In this document: in pieces, positions 44,470 to 52,801 of the stretch | How the letters are laid out: each line of letters opens with the position of its first letter | How positions within the stretch are numbered: the first letter of the stretch is position 1 | NCBI RefSeq assembly: GCF_029626155.1 | Contig: NZ_JARUBL010000001.1 | Coordinates: forward strand, 3,638,501 to 3,702,500 | Direction of reading: 5' to 3' | From: Solwaraspora sp. WMMD1047 | GTDB taxonomy: Bacteria > Actinomycetota > Actinomycetes > Mycobacteriales > Micromonosporaceae | Length of the DNA: 64,000 bases | Notes under the pieces: model-generated | The model's database searches: none | What the model was told of the DNA's origin: nothing | Seen by the model: only the letters and a program-made list of their open reading frames with translations | Translations under genes and position numbers: made by a program

Positions 44470-45978
44470 GTGCCGTACCCCTACCTGATCTGGCTGGCCG
44501 GGGTCACCATGTCGTTGCTGGGGACCCAGGTCATGGCGTTCGCGATGGCCTGGGCCGCGAGCGAGAACAGTGGACCGCTGGCCGGGGCCGTGTTGACCGC
44601 GATCGTCGCGCCCCGGGTGTTGTTGCTGCTGGTGGGTGGCTGGCTCACCGACCGGTTCGGCGCCTGGCGGGTCATGATCGTGGCCGATACCACGATGGTG
44701 GCGGTGACGGCCGGACTCGCGATCGGGGCGTGGTTACTTGGCCCCCGGCCGGGGCTGCTGCTGGCGGTGGCGGTGGCCATCGGCGTCGTGGACGCCTGCT
44801 ACCTGCCCGGCTCGGGGTCGATGCCCCGGCTGTTGGTACCGGCCGGGTCGCTGGCCCGTGCCCTGTCCGCCCGGCAGGTGGCCGGCCAGGTCGGCACCCT
44901 CGCCGGGCCGCCGGTCGGCGGACTGTTGGTGGCGGCCGCCGGGCTGGCGGCGGCGGCCCTCGCGAACGCGGTCACCTTTGCGGCGATGCTGCTCGTGCTC
45001 ATGGTGCTGCGCCCTCACGCCGCCGCGCGGTCAGCCCGGGTTCAGCGGGCAGACCGTGGCCGGCCCTCAGCTCTTGGCCGGCCCTCAGCTCCTGGCCGGC
45101 CCTCAGCTCTTGGCCGGCCCTCAGCTCCTGGCCGGCCCTCAGCTCCTGGCCGGCTCTCGGATCGGGGGCGGCAGGCAGACCGTGGCCAGAGCTCTGACCG
45201 CCGGGGTCGGCGGTCGGGACGTGACGAGGGATGGTGGTCGACCGGGTCGGCCGGGGTCCGGCTGGCCGGGCGTGATCCTGCCCTGCGCGCCGCCCTGCTG
45301 TTGACCGCCGTCGCGGCCGGCTTCCTGCTGCCGGTGGCGTCGCTGCTGGTGCCGCTGCTCGCCCGGGACCGGTACTGGCCGGCCCCGTTCGCCGGGGTGT
45401 TGCTCGGCGCGGTGGCGCTCGGCGCCACGACCGTCGCGCTGGCCGTGACGGCCCGGGGCGCCCTGCCCCGCGCCGAACGGGTCGCCGCCGTCGGGCTGCT
45501 GATCGCCGCGGTGGGCGTCGGCGCGCTGGCGACACCCGGTCCGCGGGCGGCAGCCCTGACGGCCGCGGTCCTCATCGGTGTGGGTAGCGGACTCTTCGCC
45601 ACGCATATCGGGCCGCTGCTGCTCGGCCGGGCGCCGGACAGTCACCTGGCGCGGGTCCAGGCGGTCGTCGTCCTCGCGCAGAATCTGCCGCTGCTGGCGA
45701 CCAACCCGATCCTCGGGCACCTGGCCGACGCCGCCACCGCCGCCACCGCGCTGACCCTCTGCGCCGCCGTCCTGGCCGGCGCCGCCCTCGCCGGCCTGCG
45801 CACACCCGCCCTGCGCATGCTGGCAGTGGACCCGGCCCTACCGGGATCGCCGCCAACGGCGCCAGACCTGGGCCCGCCGGCAGCGCCCCCAGCGGGATCG
45901 CAGCCATCGTCACTCGTGGCGCCGGCGCCAACATCGGTTTCGGGCCGGCGGCCGGCACCCCCTACCATTCGGCGATGA
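44470..45978 (+). CDS. MFS exporter with repeat-bearing central loop
   Basis: About 12 transmembrane helices in two halves, with the MFS motif A loop GGWLTDRFGAWRVMIVAD after TM2. The cytoplasmic loop between TM6 and TM7 (about residues 190-255) is Arg/Ser/Pro-rich and contains repeated GRPSA units. C-terminal 50 residues are Pro-rich. Probably a small-molecule exporter; no substrate can be given. Its stop overlaps the nucleoside hydrolase ATG (ATGA). Confidence 0.78.
   Translation: MPYPYLIWLAGVTMSLLGTQVMAFAMAWAASENSGPLAGAVLTAIVAPRVLLLLVGGWLTDRFGAWRVMIVADTTMVAVTAGLAIGAWLLGPRPGLLLAVAVAIGVVDACYLPGSGSMPRLLVPAGSLARALSARQVAGQVGTLAGPPVGGLLVAAAGLAAAALANAVTFAAMLLVLMVLRPHAAARSARVQRADRGRPSALGRPSAPGRPSALGRPSAPGRPSAPGRLSDRGRQADRGQSSDRRGRRSGRDEGWWSTGSAGVRLAGRDPALRAALLLTAVAAGFLLPVASLLVPLLARDRYWPAPFAGVLLGAVALGATTVALAVTARGALPRAERVAAVGLLIAAVGVGALATPGPRAAALTAAVLIGVGSGLFATHIGPLLLGRAPDSHLARVQAVVVLAQNLPLLATNPILGHLADAATAATALTLCAAVLAGAALAGLRTPALRMLAVDPALPGSPPTAPDLGPPAAPPAGSQPSSLVAPAPTSVSGRRPAPPTIRR
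45058..45152 (+). repeat. 18-bp tandem repeat in the MFS loop
   Basis: About five copies of an 18-bp unit (GGCCGGCCCTCAGCTCYT) encode GRPSAL/GRPSAP. The unit length keeps the frame, so copy number may vary between strains without disrupting the gene. Confidence 0.8.
45963..45974 (+). promoter_or_regulatory. Possible leaderless promoter for the nucleoside hydrolase
   Basis: TACCAT, six bases, ATG at 45975, inside the end of the MFS gene; the gene could thus be transcribed on its own. Confidence 0.4.
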
Positions 45979-46910
45979 CCGTACCTGTCGTCATTGACTG
46001 TGATCCCGGCGTCGATGACATGGTCGCGTTGCTGCTGGCCTGCGCCAGCCCCGAGATCGAACTGCTCGGCGTGACGACCGTCGGTGGCAACCTGGGTCTC
46101 GCCACGACCACCCGCAACGCCTGCGCGGTTCTCGCGCTCGCCGGCCGCGCGGACCTGCCGGTCGCCCCCGGCGCCTCCCGGACCCTGGTGCGCGTTCCGC
46201 CGCCGAGGGCCGGACACCCGCACGGCCCGGACGGGCTGGGCGGTATCCGGCTACCGGAGCCGGCCGGCGCACCCGACCCGCGACACGCGATCGACCTGCT
46301 GGCGGCGATGGTCGAGGCCTCCGACCGGCCGGTCACCGTGGTGGCGATCGGACCACTGACGAATGTGGCCCTCTTCTACGCCCGCTATCCAGAGCTGGCG
46401 GACCGGCTCGGCCGGCTGATCGTGATGGGCGGCGCGACCGGGGCCGGCAACATCACCCCGGCGGCGGAGTTCAACATCTGGTTCGACCCGGAGGCGGCGT
46501 ACCGGGTACTGACCGAACCGCCGGTGCCGACCACGATGGTCGGGCTGGAGACCACCTACGCCGCCGCGCTCGGCCGCGACGACCTGACCCGGCTGGCGGC
46601 GGCCGGCCCGGTCGGCGCCCTGGTCGGCCAGGCGCTGGGGCACTACCTGCGCAGCTACGCGGAGGTGTTGGGTCGGGACGCGGTCCCGGTACACGACGCC
46701 GTCGCGGTGCTGGCGGCGATCCGGCCGGACCTGGTGGAGCTGCGGCCGGCCCGGATCGAGGTGGACACCTCGTCCGGACCGGACCGGGGAGCCACCACCG
46801 TCGACCAGCCCGATGACGGGCCGGTCGCCCGGGTCGCGACGGGAGTGGACGTCGCGGCCTTCGCCGACCTCATCGTGACCCGGGTGGGCCAGACCGCCCC
46901 CGCCGGCTGA
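45975..46910 (+). CDS. Nucleoside hydrolase
   Basis: Inosine/uridine-preferring nucleoside hydrolase family (311 residues). VVIDCDPGVDDMVALLLA is the Ca2+ and ribose-binding DxDxxxDD motif. VGGNLGL and GPLTNVALFYARYPE follow, and HDAVAVLAAI is the C-terminal His-Asp motif. Hydrolyses the N-glycosidic bond of ribonucleosides for salvage. It overlaps the MFS stop by 4 bp. Confidence 0.9.
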   Translation: MTVPVVIDCDPGVDDMVALLLACASPEIELLGVTTVGGNLGLATTTRNACAVLALAGRADLPVAPGASRTLVRVPPPRAGHPHGPDGLGGIRLPEPAGAPDPRHAIDLLAAMVEASDRPVTVVAIGPLTNVALFYARYPELADRLGRLIVMGGATGAGNITPAAEFNIWFDPEAAYRVLTEPPVPTTMVGLETTYAAALGRDDLTRLAAAGPVGALVGQALGHYLRSYAEVLGRDAVPVHDAVAVLAAIRPDLVELRPARIEVDTSSGPDRGATTVDQPDDGPVARVATGVDVAAFADLIVTRVGQTAPAG

Positions 46911-46987
46911 CGCCTGCGGACGTCTGTCGCACCCGGCGGGCTGTGCGCGTCTGAACAAGCGAGGGGCTGACCGACAGCAACTCGTTC

Positions 46988-47818
46988 TCACGGCGGATCG
47001 GGCGTGAGGAATTCGCGTGCCCCTCGGACGCGGGTTCTCAAACGAGCCTGGGTGCGGGTGCTGTCCAACCGGACGGCGACGGGTCCGGGTAGACCGCTGC
47101 CGGCGCGCAGAGCGGTGGGGAGGGCGACCGGGTCCAGGCCGTCCCGATCGGCGATCAGCACTCCGAGTTCGTAACGGCTGAGGGCGTCCGCGCCGGCGAC
47201 ATGGCAGATTCCGGCGGATCGCGATGCGGCCAGTTCCAGCAGGGCCGCGGCGAGGTCGGCGACGTGCACGGGGCAACGCACATCGTCGGTGAACAGCGCG
47301 CCGGAGACGGTGCCGGACGCGAGCGCGTGCACACGCTTCTCGTGCGGGGAGTTCCCGGCACCGATGATCAGGGAGGTCCGGGCGATGACGGCGGTCGGCG
47401 TGATGCCCTTGACCGCAGTCTCGGCGGCGGCCTTCGCCGCGCCGTACGGCGTCGTGGGGTCCGGCAGGTCCGCCTCGGTGTAGCGGGCCGCCCCGCCGGA
47501 GAAGACCGCATCGCTGGAGACGTGCACCAGGTGGGCGCCCGCCGCCGCCGATGCCAGCGCGACGTGCGTGGCGCCGTCGGCTGTCGTTGCCCAGTCGGCC
47601 TGCCGGTAGGCGGCGTTGACGACCACAGCGGGTCGGGCGGAGCCGACCAGGTCCGCTACGTCGTCGCGGTGCCGGACATCCAGGTTCCGCCAGTCGACGT
47701 CGGCCACGGCCGGTCGGTGACTGTGGAAGGTCGCCACGGTGTGGTGACCGGCGAGCCGCGCCTGCCGAATGACCTCCAGACCGAGTAGGCCGCTGCCGCC
47801 CACCACAAGCAGATCCAC
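46988..47818 (-). CDS. RmlD-like NAD(P)-dependent sugar reductase (SDR)
   Basis: An extended short-chain dehydrogenase similar to dTDP-4-dehydrorhamnose reductase: VVGGSGLLGLEVIRQA (nucleotide loop), VVNAAYRQADWATT, VSSDAVFSGGAARYTEADLPDPTTPYGAAKAAAE with the YxxxK catalytic pair. No dTDP-sugar genes are adjacent, so the substrate is unknown. GTG start with TACCGT six bases upstream (leaderless). Confidence 0.8.
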   Translation of the reverse strand: MDLLVVGGSGLLGLEVIRQARLAGHHTVATFHSHRPAVADVDWRNLDVRHRDDVADLVGSARPAVVVNAAYRQADWATTADGATHVALASAAAGAHLVHVSSDAVFSGGAARYTEADLPDPTTPYGAAKAAAETAVKGITPTAVIARTSLIIGAGNSPHEKRVHALASGTVSGALFTDDVRCPVHVADLAAALLELAASRSAGICHVAGADALSRYELGVLIADRDGLDPVALPTALRAGSGLPGPVAVRLDSTRTQARLRTRVRGAREFLTPDPP

Positions 47819-47824
47819 CCGGTC

Positions 47825-47830
47825 ACGGTA
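47825..47830 (-). promoter_or_regulatory. Leaderless promoter -10 for the RmlD-like gene
   Basis: Minus-strand TACCGT, six bases, GTG at 47818. Confidence 0.5.
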
Positions 47831-47864
47831 CGGGAGCCGGCCGGCGCTCGACCGGTCCGCGGGT

Positions 47865-48170
47865 TCAGCGGGTCGGCCAGTGGCCGGTGTTGTTGCGGTA
47901 CTGCTCCGGGGCGGGGCCGGTGGGGCGGGCGTGGCGGAGTTGCCAGTCGCGGAGCACGCGCCGAAGGCGGTCGTTCTCCTCGCGTACGGTGCGGATCTCG
48001 CGGTGCAGGGTGGTCAGTTCCTCGGCGATCCGGTGCTGGAAGTCGCGTACCTGATCGGGGTCGGCGCCGCACCGCCGTGGCGCGAACTCCTCGCTGCGTA
48101 CCTCGTGGGGGGTCGGCCGGTGTGGCCAGCCGGTGCCGATCGGCCGGCCGCCGCGATACGCCTGTGCCAC
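47865..48170 (-). CDS. Small DivIVA-domain-like protein
   Basis: A 101-residue protein. VRSEEFAPRRCGADPDQVRDFQHRIAEELTTLHREIRTVREENDRLRRVLRDWQ matches the start of a DivIVA/GpsB coiled coil. The C-terminus is short and polar. GTG 48170 is chosen because GAGAGG lies six bases before it; upstream codons are low complexity. May be a cell-pole or septum scaffold; inference from family only. Confidence 0.65.
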   Translation of the reverse strand: MAQAYRGGRPIGTGWPHRPTPHEVRSEEFAPRRCGADPDQVRDFQHRIAEELTTLHREIRTVREENDRLRRVLRDWQLRHARPTGPAPEQYRNNTGHWPTR

Positions 48171-48385
48171 AGCGGTCCTCTCCGGAACGGTCGGGGGAGT
48201 GCCGGTCACCCTGGGCGGGTGGAAGGGCGGGCCGTCCACCTGCCGGCCGTGGGCGGCCCGCCCGCCCCGCCACCGCAGCCTCGTTCGGCGGTACGGCAGC
48301 GGAGCTGGCTTGACCGGCCGAGGTGGGCGTCCCCACCCCGACCGTCTGGGTGAGCCACCCATTTCGTTGCCACGCGAGGAGAGCA

Positions 48386-48463
48386 GCGCTGCGGGTGATT
48401 CGGCGGCACCAGGGGAAGGGCGTCTACGTCACCGACCCGAAGACCTGGATGCGCGAACCCTGA
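48386..48463 (+). pseudogene. GntR-type C-terminal remnant
   Basis: The frame ALRVIRRHQGKGVYVTDPKT... ends with a TGA after WMREP. It resembles the wing end of a GntR winged helix (RRHQGKGVYV). No helix-turn-helix or start precedes it; the stretch 48171-48385 shows no other coding signal. It is a short remnant. Confidence 0.4.
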
Positions 48464-48512
48464 CCCGATCGTTCGACCCGTCTCCACCGGCGTGCTCGCG
48501 TGGGCTGCGACT

Positions 48513-48573
48513 GATGATCTGAGCGCTACTGCTGTTAAAGGCGCCGTTTAACAGCAGTAGCGCTCAGATCATC
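48513..48573. repeat. 27-bp perfect inverted repeat
   Basis: Two identical 27-bp arms (positions 48513-48539 and 48547-48573) in opposite orientation flank a 7-nt loop. The arms include GAGCGCTACTGCTGTTAAA and are AT-richer than the surroundings. It sits after the GntR remnant and before the 3' end of the ABC operon, so it may serve as a bidirectional terminator or be a small repeat element. The rest of 48574-48701 shows nothing. Confidence 0.75.
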
Positions 48574-48701
48574 AAGAAGCGCCCGCCATCGGCGGCACCG
48601 CGTCGCGGACCCAGACGGCACGCACCGCTGGGTCGTCAGGCGTCCCCCCCGGGTGTCCCCGTCTGGGCGGGGCGGAGGGCACTGACGGGGCACTCGTGCA
48701 G

Positions 48702-49757
48702 TCAGACCAGGCGTAGGGGTTGTGCGTAGTGGCAGGCCACCGGATGGCCCACCGCGCGGTCGACAAGCGCCGGGACCTCGTCCGTGCAGCGGGTGCGCTG
48801 GTCCGGCGTCAGCTCGGCGGCGAACTTCGGGCAGCGGGTGCGGAACCGGCAGCCGCTGGGCGGGTCGGCCGGGCTCGGCACGTCGCCGGCCAGGATGATC
48901 CGCTGCCGGCCGCGTTCCTTGCGCGGGTCCGGCAGCGGAATCGCCGAGATCAACGCCTGGGTGTACGGGTGTGCGGCGCTCGCGAACAGGTCAGTGGTCG
49001 GCGCGGTCTCCACGATCCGGCCCAGGTACATCACCGCCACCCGGTGCGCCACGTGCCGCACCACCGACAGGTCGTGCGAGATGAACAGGTACGACAGGCC
49101 GAACTCGCCCTGCAGATCCTCCAGCAGGTTGATCACGCCGGCCTGGATGGAGACGTCGAGCGCGGAAACCGGCTCGTCGAGCACCAGCACCTTCGGCCGC
49201 AGCGCCAACGCGCGGGCCACCCCGATGCGCTGCCGCTGCCCGCCGGAGAACTCGTGCGCGTACCGGTTGCCGTGTTCGGGGTTGAGGCCCACCACCTTCA
49301 GCAGTTCGCGGACCTTGGCCCGGCCCTCGACGCCGTAGGCGCCATGGATGCGCAGCGGTTCGGCGATCAGCTCGTGCACGGTCATCCGGGGATCGAGCGA
49401 GGCGAACGGGTCCTGGAAGACGATCTGCAGGTGGCGGCGGAGCGGCCGCATCTCGCGGCGGGTCAGTCCGACCAGGTCCCGGCCCCGGTAGCGGACCTCA
49501 CCGGCGGTGGCCGGCACCAGGTTGAGCAGCAGGCGGCCGGTGGTGGTCTTGCCGCAGCCGGACTCGCCGACCAGCCCGAGGGTCTCGTTCGCGCGCAGCT
49601 CGAACGAGACGCCGCAGACCGCGTGCACCTCGCCGACCTGGCGGCGGACCACCCCCCGGCCCCGGACCGGGAAGTGCTTGACCAGGCCGCGGACCGCGAT
49701 CAGGGGTTCGGCGGCCTGCGGACCGCGCGGTGCCGGCACGACGGCGCTGTCGGTCAT
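48702..49757 (-). CDS. Peptide/nickel-type ABC transporter ATP-binding protein (DppF/OppF-like)
   Basis: ATPase with Walker [10 protein letters not shown], signature [15 protein letters not shown], Walker [14 protein letters not shown] and switch His [11 protein letters not shown]. The C-terminal oligopeptide/dipeptide domain ([20 protein letters not shown]) with the conserved Cys cluster assigns it to the peptide/nickel class. ATG overlaps the stop of the DppD-like gene (ATGA). Last gene of the five-gene operon. Substrate undetermined. Confidence 0.88.
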   Translation of the reverse strand: MTDSAVVPAPRGPQAAEPLIAVRGLVKHFPVRGRGVVRRQVGEVHAVCGVSFELRANETLGLVGESGCGKTTTGRLLLNLVPATAGEVRYRGRDLVGLTRREMRPLRRHLQIVFQDPFASLDPRMTVHELIAEPLRIHGAYGVEGRAKVRELLKVVGLNPEHGNRYAHEFSGGQRQRIGVARALALRPKVLVLDEPVSALDVSIQAGVINLLEDLQGEFGLSYLFISHDLSVVRHVAHRVAVMYLGRIVETAPTTDLFASAAHPYTQALISAIPLPDPRKERGRQRIILAGDVPSPADPPSGCRFRTRCPKFAAELTPDQRTRCTDEVPALVDRAVGHPVACHYAQPLRLV

Positions 49758-50815
49758 TCGGGGGCCTCCGGATCGGCCAGGACGAGGTCCGCGTCGGCGG
49801 CCGTCGGGTCGAACAGGTCCCGCGCGGCGTGCCCGGCGACCTCCGCGTGGAAGTGGCAGGCCGCCAGGTGCCCGGCGCTGCCGGTGCCGGTGAGCACCGG
49901 TTCGTCGTGTTCGCACCGGTCCCGGGCCAGTGGGCAGCGCGGGGTGAACGGGCAGCCCGGCGGCAGGTTGAGCAGCGATGGCGGGGCGCCGAGGATGGGG
50001 GTGAGCCGGGTCCGGCCGTCGTCGTCCAGCCGGGGCAGGCTGCCCAGCAGCCCGAGCGTGTACGGCATCCGCGGCTGGTAGAAGATGTCATCGACGGAGC
50101 CGGATTCGACCAGTTTGCCGGCGTACATGACGGCGACCCGGTCGGCGTGGCCGGCGATCACGCCCAGGTCGTGGGTGATCAGGATCAGCGCGGCGCCGGT
50201 CTGCTCCCGGGCCGCCTCCAGCGCCTCCAGCACCTGCGCCTGGACGGTGACGTCGAGCGCGGTGGTCGGCTCGTCGGCGATGATCACGTCTGGGTCGTTG
50301 GCCATCGCGATCGCGATCACGACCCGCTGCCGCATCCCGCCGGAGAGCTCGTGCGGGTAGCTGTGCACCCGTTGTTTCGGCAGCGGAATGCCGACCGCGT
50401 CGAGCAGTTCGACCGCCCGGTCCAGGGCGGCGGCGCGCGCGACCCGGTGGTGGGCCAGCACCGCTTCGGCGATTTGTTTGCCGACCGGGTAGACCGGGTT
50501 GAGCGAGGTCAGCGGGTCCTGGAAGATCATCGCGATCCGCCGGCCCCGGATCCGCGACATCTCGTCGTCGGTGCGGCCGAGCAGCTCCTGGTCGCCGAGC
50601 CGGGCCGAGCCGCTGATCCTGGCGGTGCGGGGCAGCAGCCCCATCACGGCCAGCGAGGTGACCGACTTGCCGGAGCCGGACTCGCCGACGATGCCGAGTG
50701 CCTCGCCCCGTCGCAGCTGGTAGCTGACCCCCCGTACCGCGTGGACGAGGCCGTCCTCGGTGGGGAAGTCGACGGTCAGGTCGTCGACCGACAACAGCAA
50801 CTCACGCTCTGTCAT
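49754..50815 (-). CDS. Peptide/nickel-type ABC transporter ATP-binding protein (DppD/OppD-like)
   Basis: First of two ATPases: Walker A GESGSGKS, signature [15 protein letters not shown], Walker [15 protein letters not shown]-loop [11 protein letters not shown] and the C-terminal [15 protein letters not shown] Cys motif. Starts with an ATG that overlaps the stop of the permease gene (ATGA). Likely pairs with the other ATPase as a heterodimer. Confidence 0.88.
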   Translation of the reverse strand: MTERELLLSVDDLTVDFPTEDGLVHAVRGVSYQLRRGEALGIVGESGSGKSVTSLAVMGLLPRTARISGSARLGDQELLGRTDDEMSRIRGRRIAMIFQDPLTSLNPVYPVGKQIAEAVLAHHRVARAAALDRAVELLDAVGIPLPKQRVHSYPHELSGGMRQRVVIAIAMANDPDVIIADEPTTALDVTVQAQVLEALEAAREQTGAALILITHDLGVIAGHADRVAVMYAGKLVESGSVDDIFYQPRMPYTLGLLGSLPRLDDDGRTRLTPILGAPPSLLNLPPGCPFTPRCPLARDRCEHDEPVLTGTGSAGHLAACHFHAEVAGHAARDLFDPTAADADLVLADPEAPE

Positions 50816-51738
50816 TTGCGTACCCTCGTCTGCCGTGGGTCGAACGCGTCGCGCAGGCCGTCGCCGACGAAGTTGATGGTCAGCGCGATCAGGATGATGA
50901 AGATCCCGGGCAGGTAGAACAGCCACGGCCGGGTGGTGATCGCCTGCGCCGAGGTGGTGACCAGCAGGCCGAGCGAGGTGTCGGGGGAGCGGACGCCGAA
51001 CCCGATGAACGACAGCGCCGTCTCGGCCAGGATCGCGGCGGCGACGTAGACGGTCGAGACCACGATGATCGAGCCGAGCGCGTTGGGTAGCAGGTGCCGC
51101 AGGATGATCCGGGCGTCGCTGGCGCCGAGTGCCCGGGCCGCCTCCACGAAGTCCTGTTCGCGCAGGGACAGCACCACGCCGCGGACCACCCGCGACACGT
51201 ACGGCCAGCTCAGCGCGCCGAGGATGACCGCGATCGCCCACCAGGCGCCGCCGCCGAAGCCCATCCCGCCGAGCGCGGCGGCGATCGCGATCACCGGGAT
51301 GGTGAGCAGCACGTCGACGAAGCGCATCATCAGCGCGTCCGCCCAGCCCCGGTAGTAGCCGGCCATCGCGCCCCAGACCGAGCCGACGACGCCGCCGATC
51401 AGGGCGACGGTCAGCGCGATCTTGATGGACTGCTGGGTGCCCCGCATCACCTGGGCCATCGTGTCGTGGCCGATGCTGTCGGTGCCGAACGGGTGGCGCG
51501 CCGACGGCGGCTGCGACAGGTCGTCGGTGATGGTGGTGAAGTCGTACGTCCAGAACAGCGGGCCCAGGTACGCGAAGGCGACGATGAGCAGGAAGGTGAC
51601 CAGACTGGCCACGGCCAACCGGTGCCGGAAGAACCGGCGCAGCACCAGCCTGGTCTGGCTGCGTTCCCGGACGGTGAACTCCCGGTCCGGGCCGGCGGCC
51701 GGCGGGCCGGCCGTGACCGCGCCGCTGATGTCACTCAT
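50812..51738 (-). CDS. Peptide/nickel-type ABC permease (DppC/OppC-like)
   Basis: About six membrane helices with the EAA loop FVEAARALGASDARIILRHLLPN. The N-terminal segment is cytoplasmic and basic (RERSQTRLVLRRFFRHRL), typical of OppC. The start overlaps the end of the DppB-like gene by 8 bp. Confidence 0.87.
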   Translation of the reverse strand: MSDISGAVTAGPPAAGPDREFTVRERSQTRLVLRRFFRHRLAVASLVTFLLIVAFAYLGPLFWTYDFTTITDDLSQPPSARHPFGTDSIGHDTMAQVMRGTQQSIKIALTVALIGGVVGSVWGAMAGYYRGWADALMMRFVDVLLTIPVIAIAAALGGMGFGGGAWWAIAVILGALSWPYVSRVVRGVVLSLREQDFVEAARALGASDARIILRHLLPNALGSIIVVSTVYVAAAILAETALSFIGFGVRSPDTSLGLLVTTSAQAITTRPWLFYLPGIFIILIALTINFVGDGLRDAFDPRQTRVRK

Positions 51739-52717
51739 AGCGAATCCTCGGGTCCAGCACCGCGTAGAGCACGTCGGCGACGATGTTGAACACCACCACC
51801 ACGAACCCGGCCAGCAGCAGCCAGGCCGCGACCGCGTTGGTGTCCTGCAGGTCGATGCCGCGGATCAGCATCCGGCCGAGTCCGTTCCAGTTGAAAACGG
51901 TCTCGGTGATCACCGCTCCGCCCAGCAGACCGGCGATGTCGAGGGCGGTGACGGTGGTCAGCGGGATCAGCGCGGTCCGCAGCCCGTGCCGGACCAGCAC
52001 CTGCCGCCAGCGCAGCCCCTTGGCCCGGGCCAGCCGCAGGTAGTCGCTGTTGAGCACGTCGAGCATGGCGGAGCGCTGGTACCGGCTCCACGCCGCGTAG
52101 GAGATCAACGCCAGCGCGATCGTCGGCAGCACCATGTGTCCGGCGATGTCGGTGATCTTCTCCCAGGCGGTCATCCCGGTGGTGTCCGGTGACGCCTCAC
52201 CGATGGTGTAGAAGGTGCTGCTGCCGCTGGCCTGGTTGACCGCGACCGCCGCGTGCTTGAGCACCAGGGCCAGCCAGAACGACGGCATGGCCAGGAAGAT
52301 GAAGCCGGTGAAGGTGACGGTGTAGTCGAAGGTGGAGTACTGCCGCACCGCGCTGAGCACGCCGTTGACCACGGCGAAGATCAGCGCCAGCAGCATCGCC
52401 ACGAAGACCAGCCGCAGGGTAACCACGCTGCGGTCGATGAGCTGGCTGCCGATGTCGTAGTTCTCCTGCACCGACTCCCCGAAGTCGCCCCGGGTCACCA
52501 GACCCCAGAGCCATTCCAGGTAGCGCTGCCAGACCGGCTTGTCGAGGTCGAGCCGGTCGGTGACCAGGTCGATGGTCGCCTGCGGCGGCGGCGGGTTGCG
52601 CAGCAGCAGCGGCTCCAGCGGGTTGCCGGAGACCGCCACCAGGAAGTAGACGAGTGCGGACGCGGCGATCAGCACCGGAATGGCGGCGAGCAGCCGCCGT
52701 ACGACGTACGCGAGCAT
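51731..52717 (-). CDS. Peptide/nickel-type ABC permease (DppB/OppB-like)
   Basis: A 328-residue permease starting with LAYVVRRLLAAIPVLIAASALVYFLVAVSG, the typical OppB N-terminus, and an EAA-type motif around YLRLARAKGLRWRQVLVRHGLR. GGAGG lies 4 bases before the ATG. A strong hairpin separates it from the binding-protein gene. Confidence 0.87.
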   Translation of the reverse strand: MLAYVVRRLLAAIPVLIAASALVYFLVAVSGNPLEPLLLRNPPPPQATIDLVTDRLDLDKPVWQRYLEWLWGLVTRGDFGESVQENYDIGSQLIDRSVVTLRLVFVAMLLALIFAVVNGVLSAVRQYSTFDYTVTFTGFIFLAMPSFWLALVLKHAAVAVNQASGSSTFYTIGEASPDTTGMTAWEKITDIAGHMVLPTIALALISYAAWSRYQRSAMLDVLNSDYLRLARAKGLRWRQVLVRHGLRTALIPLTTVTALDIAGLLGGAVITETVFNWNGLGRMLIRGIDLQDTNAVAAWLLLAGFVVVVFNIVADVLYAVLDPRIRYE

Positions 52718-52742
52718 GGTTCCTCCGCGAGTGACGACCTGC

Positions 52743-52785
52743 CGTGCCGGGTTCCGGACGGGTGGCGTCCGGGACCCGGCACGGG
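52743..52785 (-). terminator. Intercistronic hairpin between binding protein and permease
   Basis: A 19-bp stem with one G-U pair and a 5-nt loop between the binding-protein stop and the DppB-like start. It could end most transcripts and so give more binding protein than transporter. Confidence 0.6.
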
Positions 52786-52801
52786 ACCGACCGGGCCTGC
52801 G

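Noticed and set aside
48572-48766. 64-codon minus-strand frame over the 3' end of the ABC operon
   Set aside because: No similarity, no ribosome-binding site, and it overlaps the end of the real ATPase gene.
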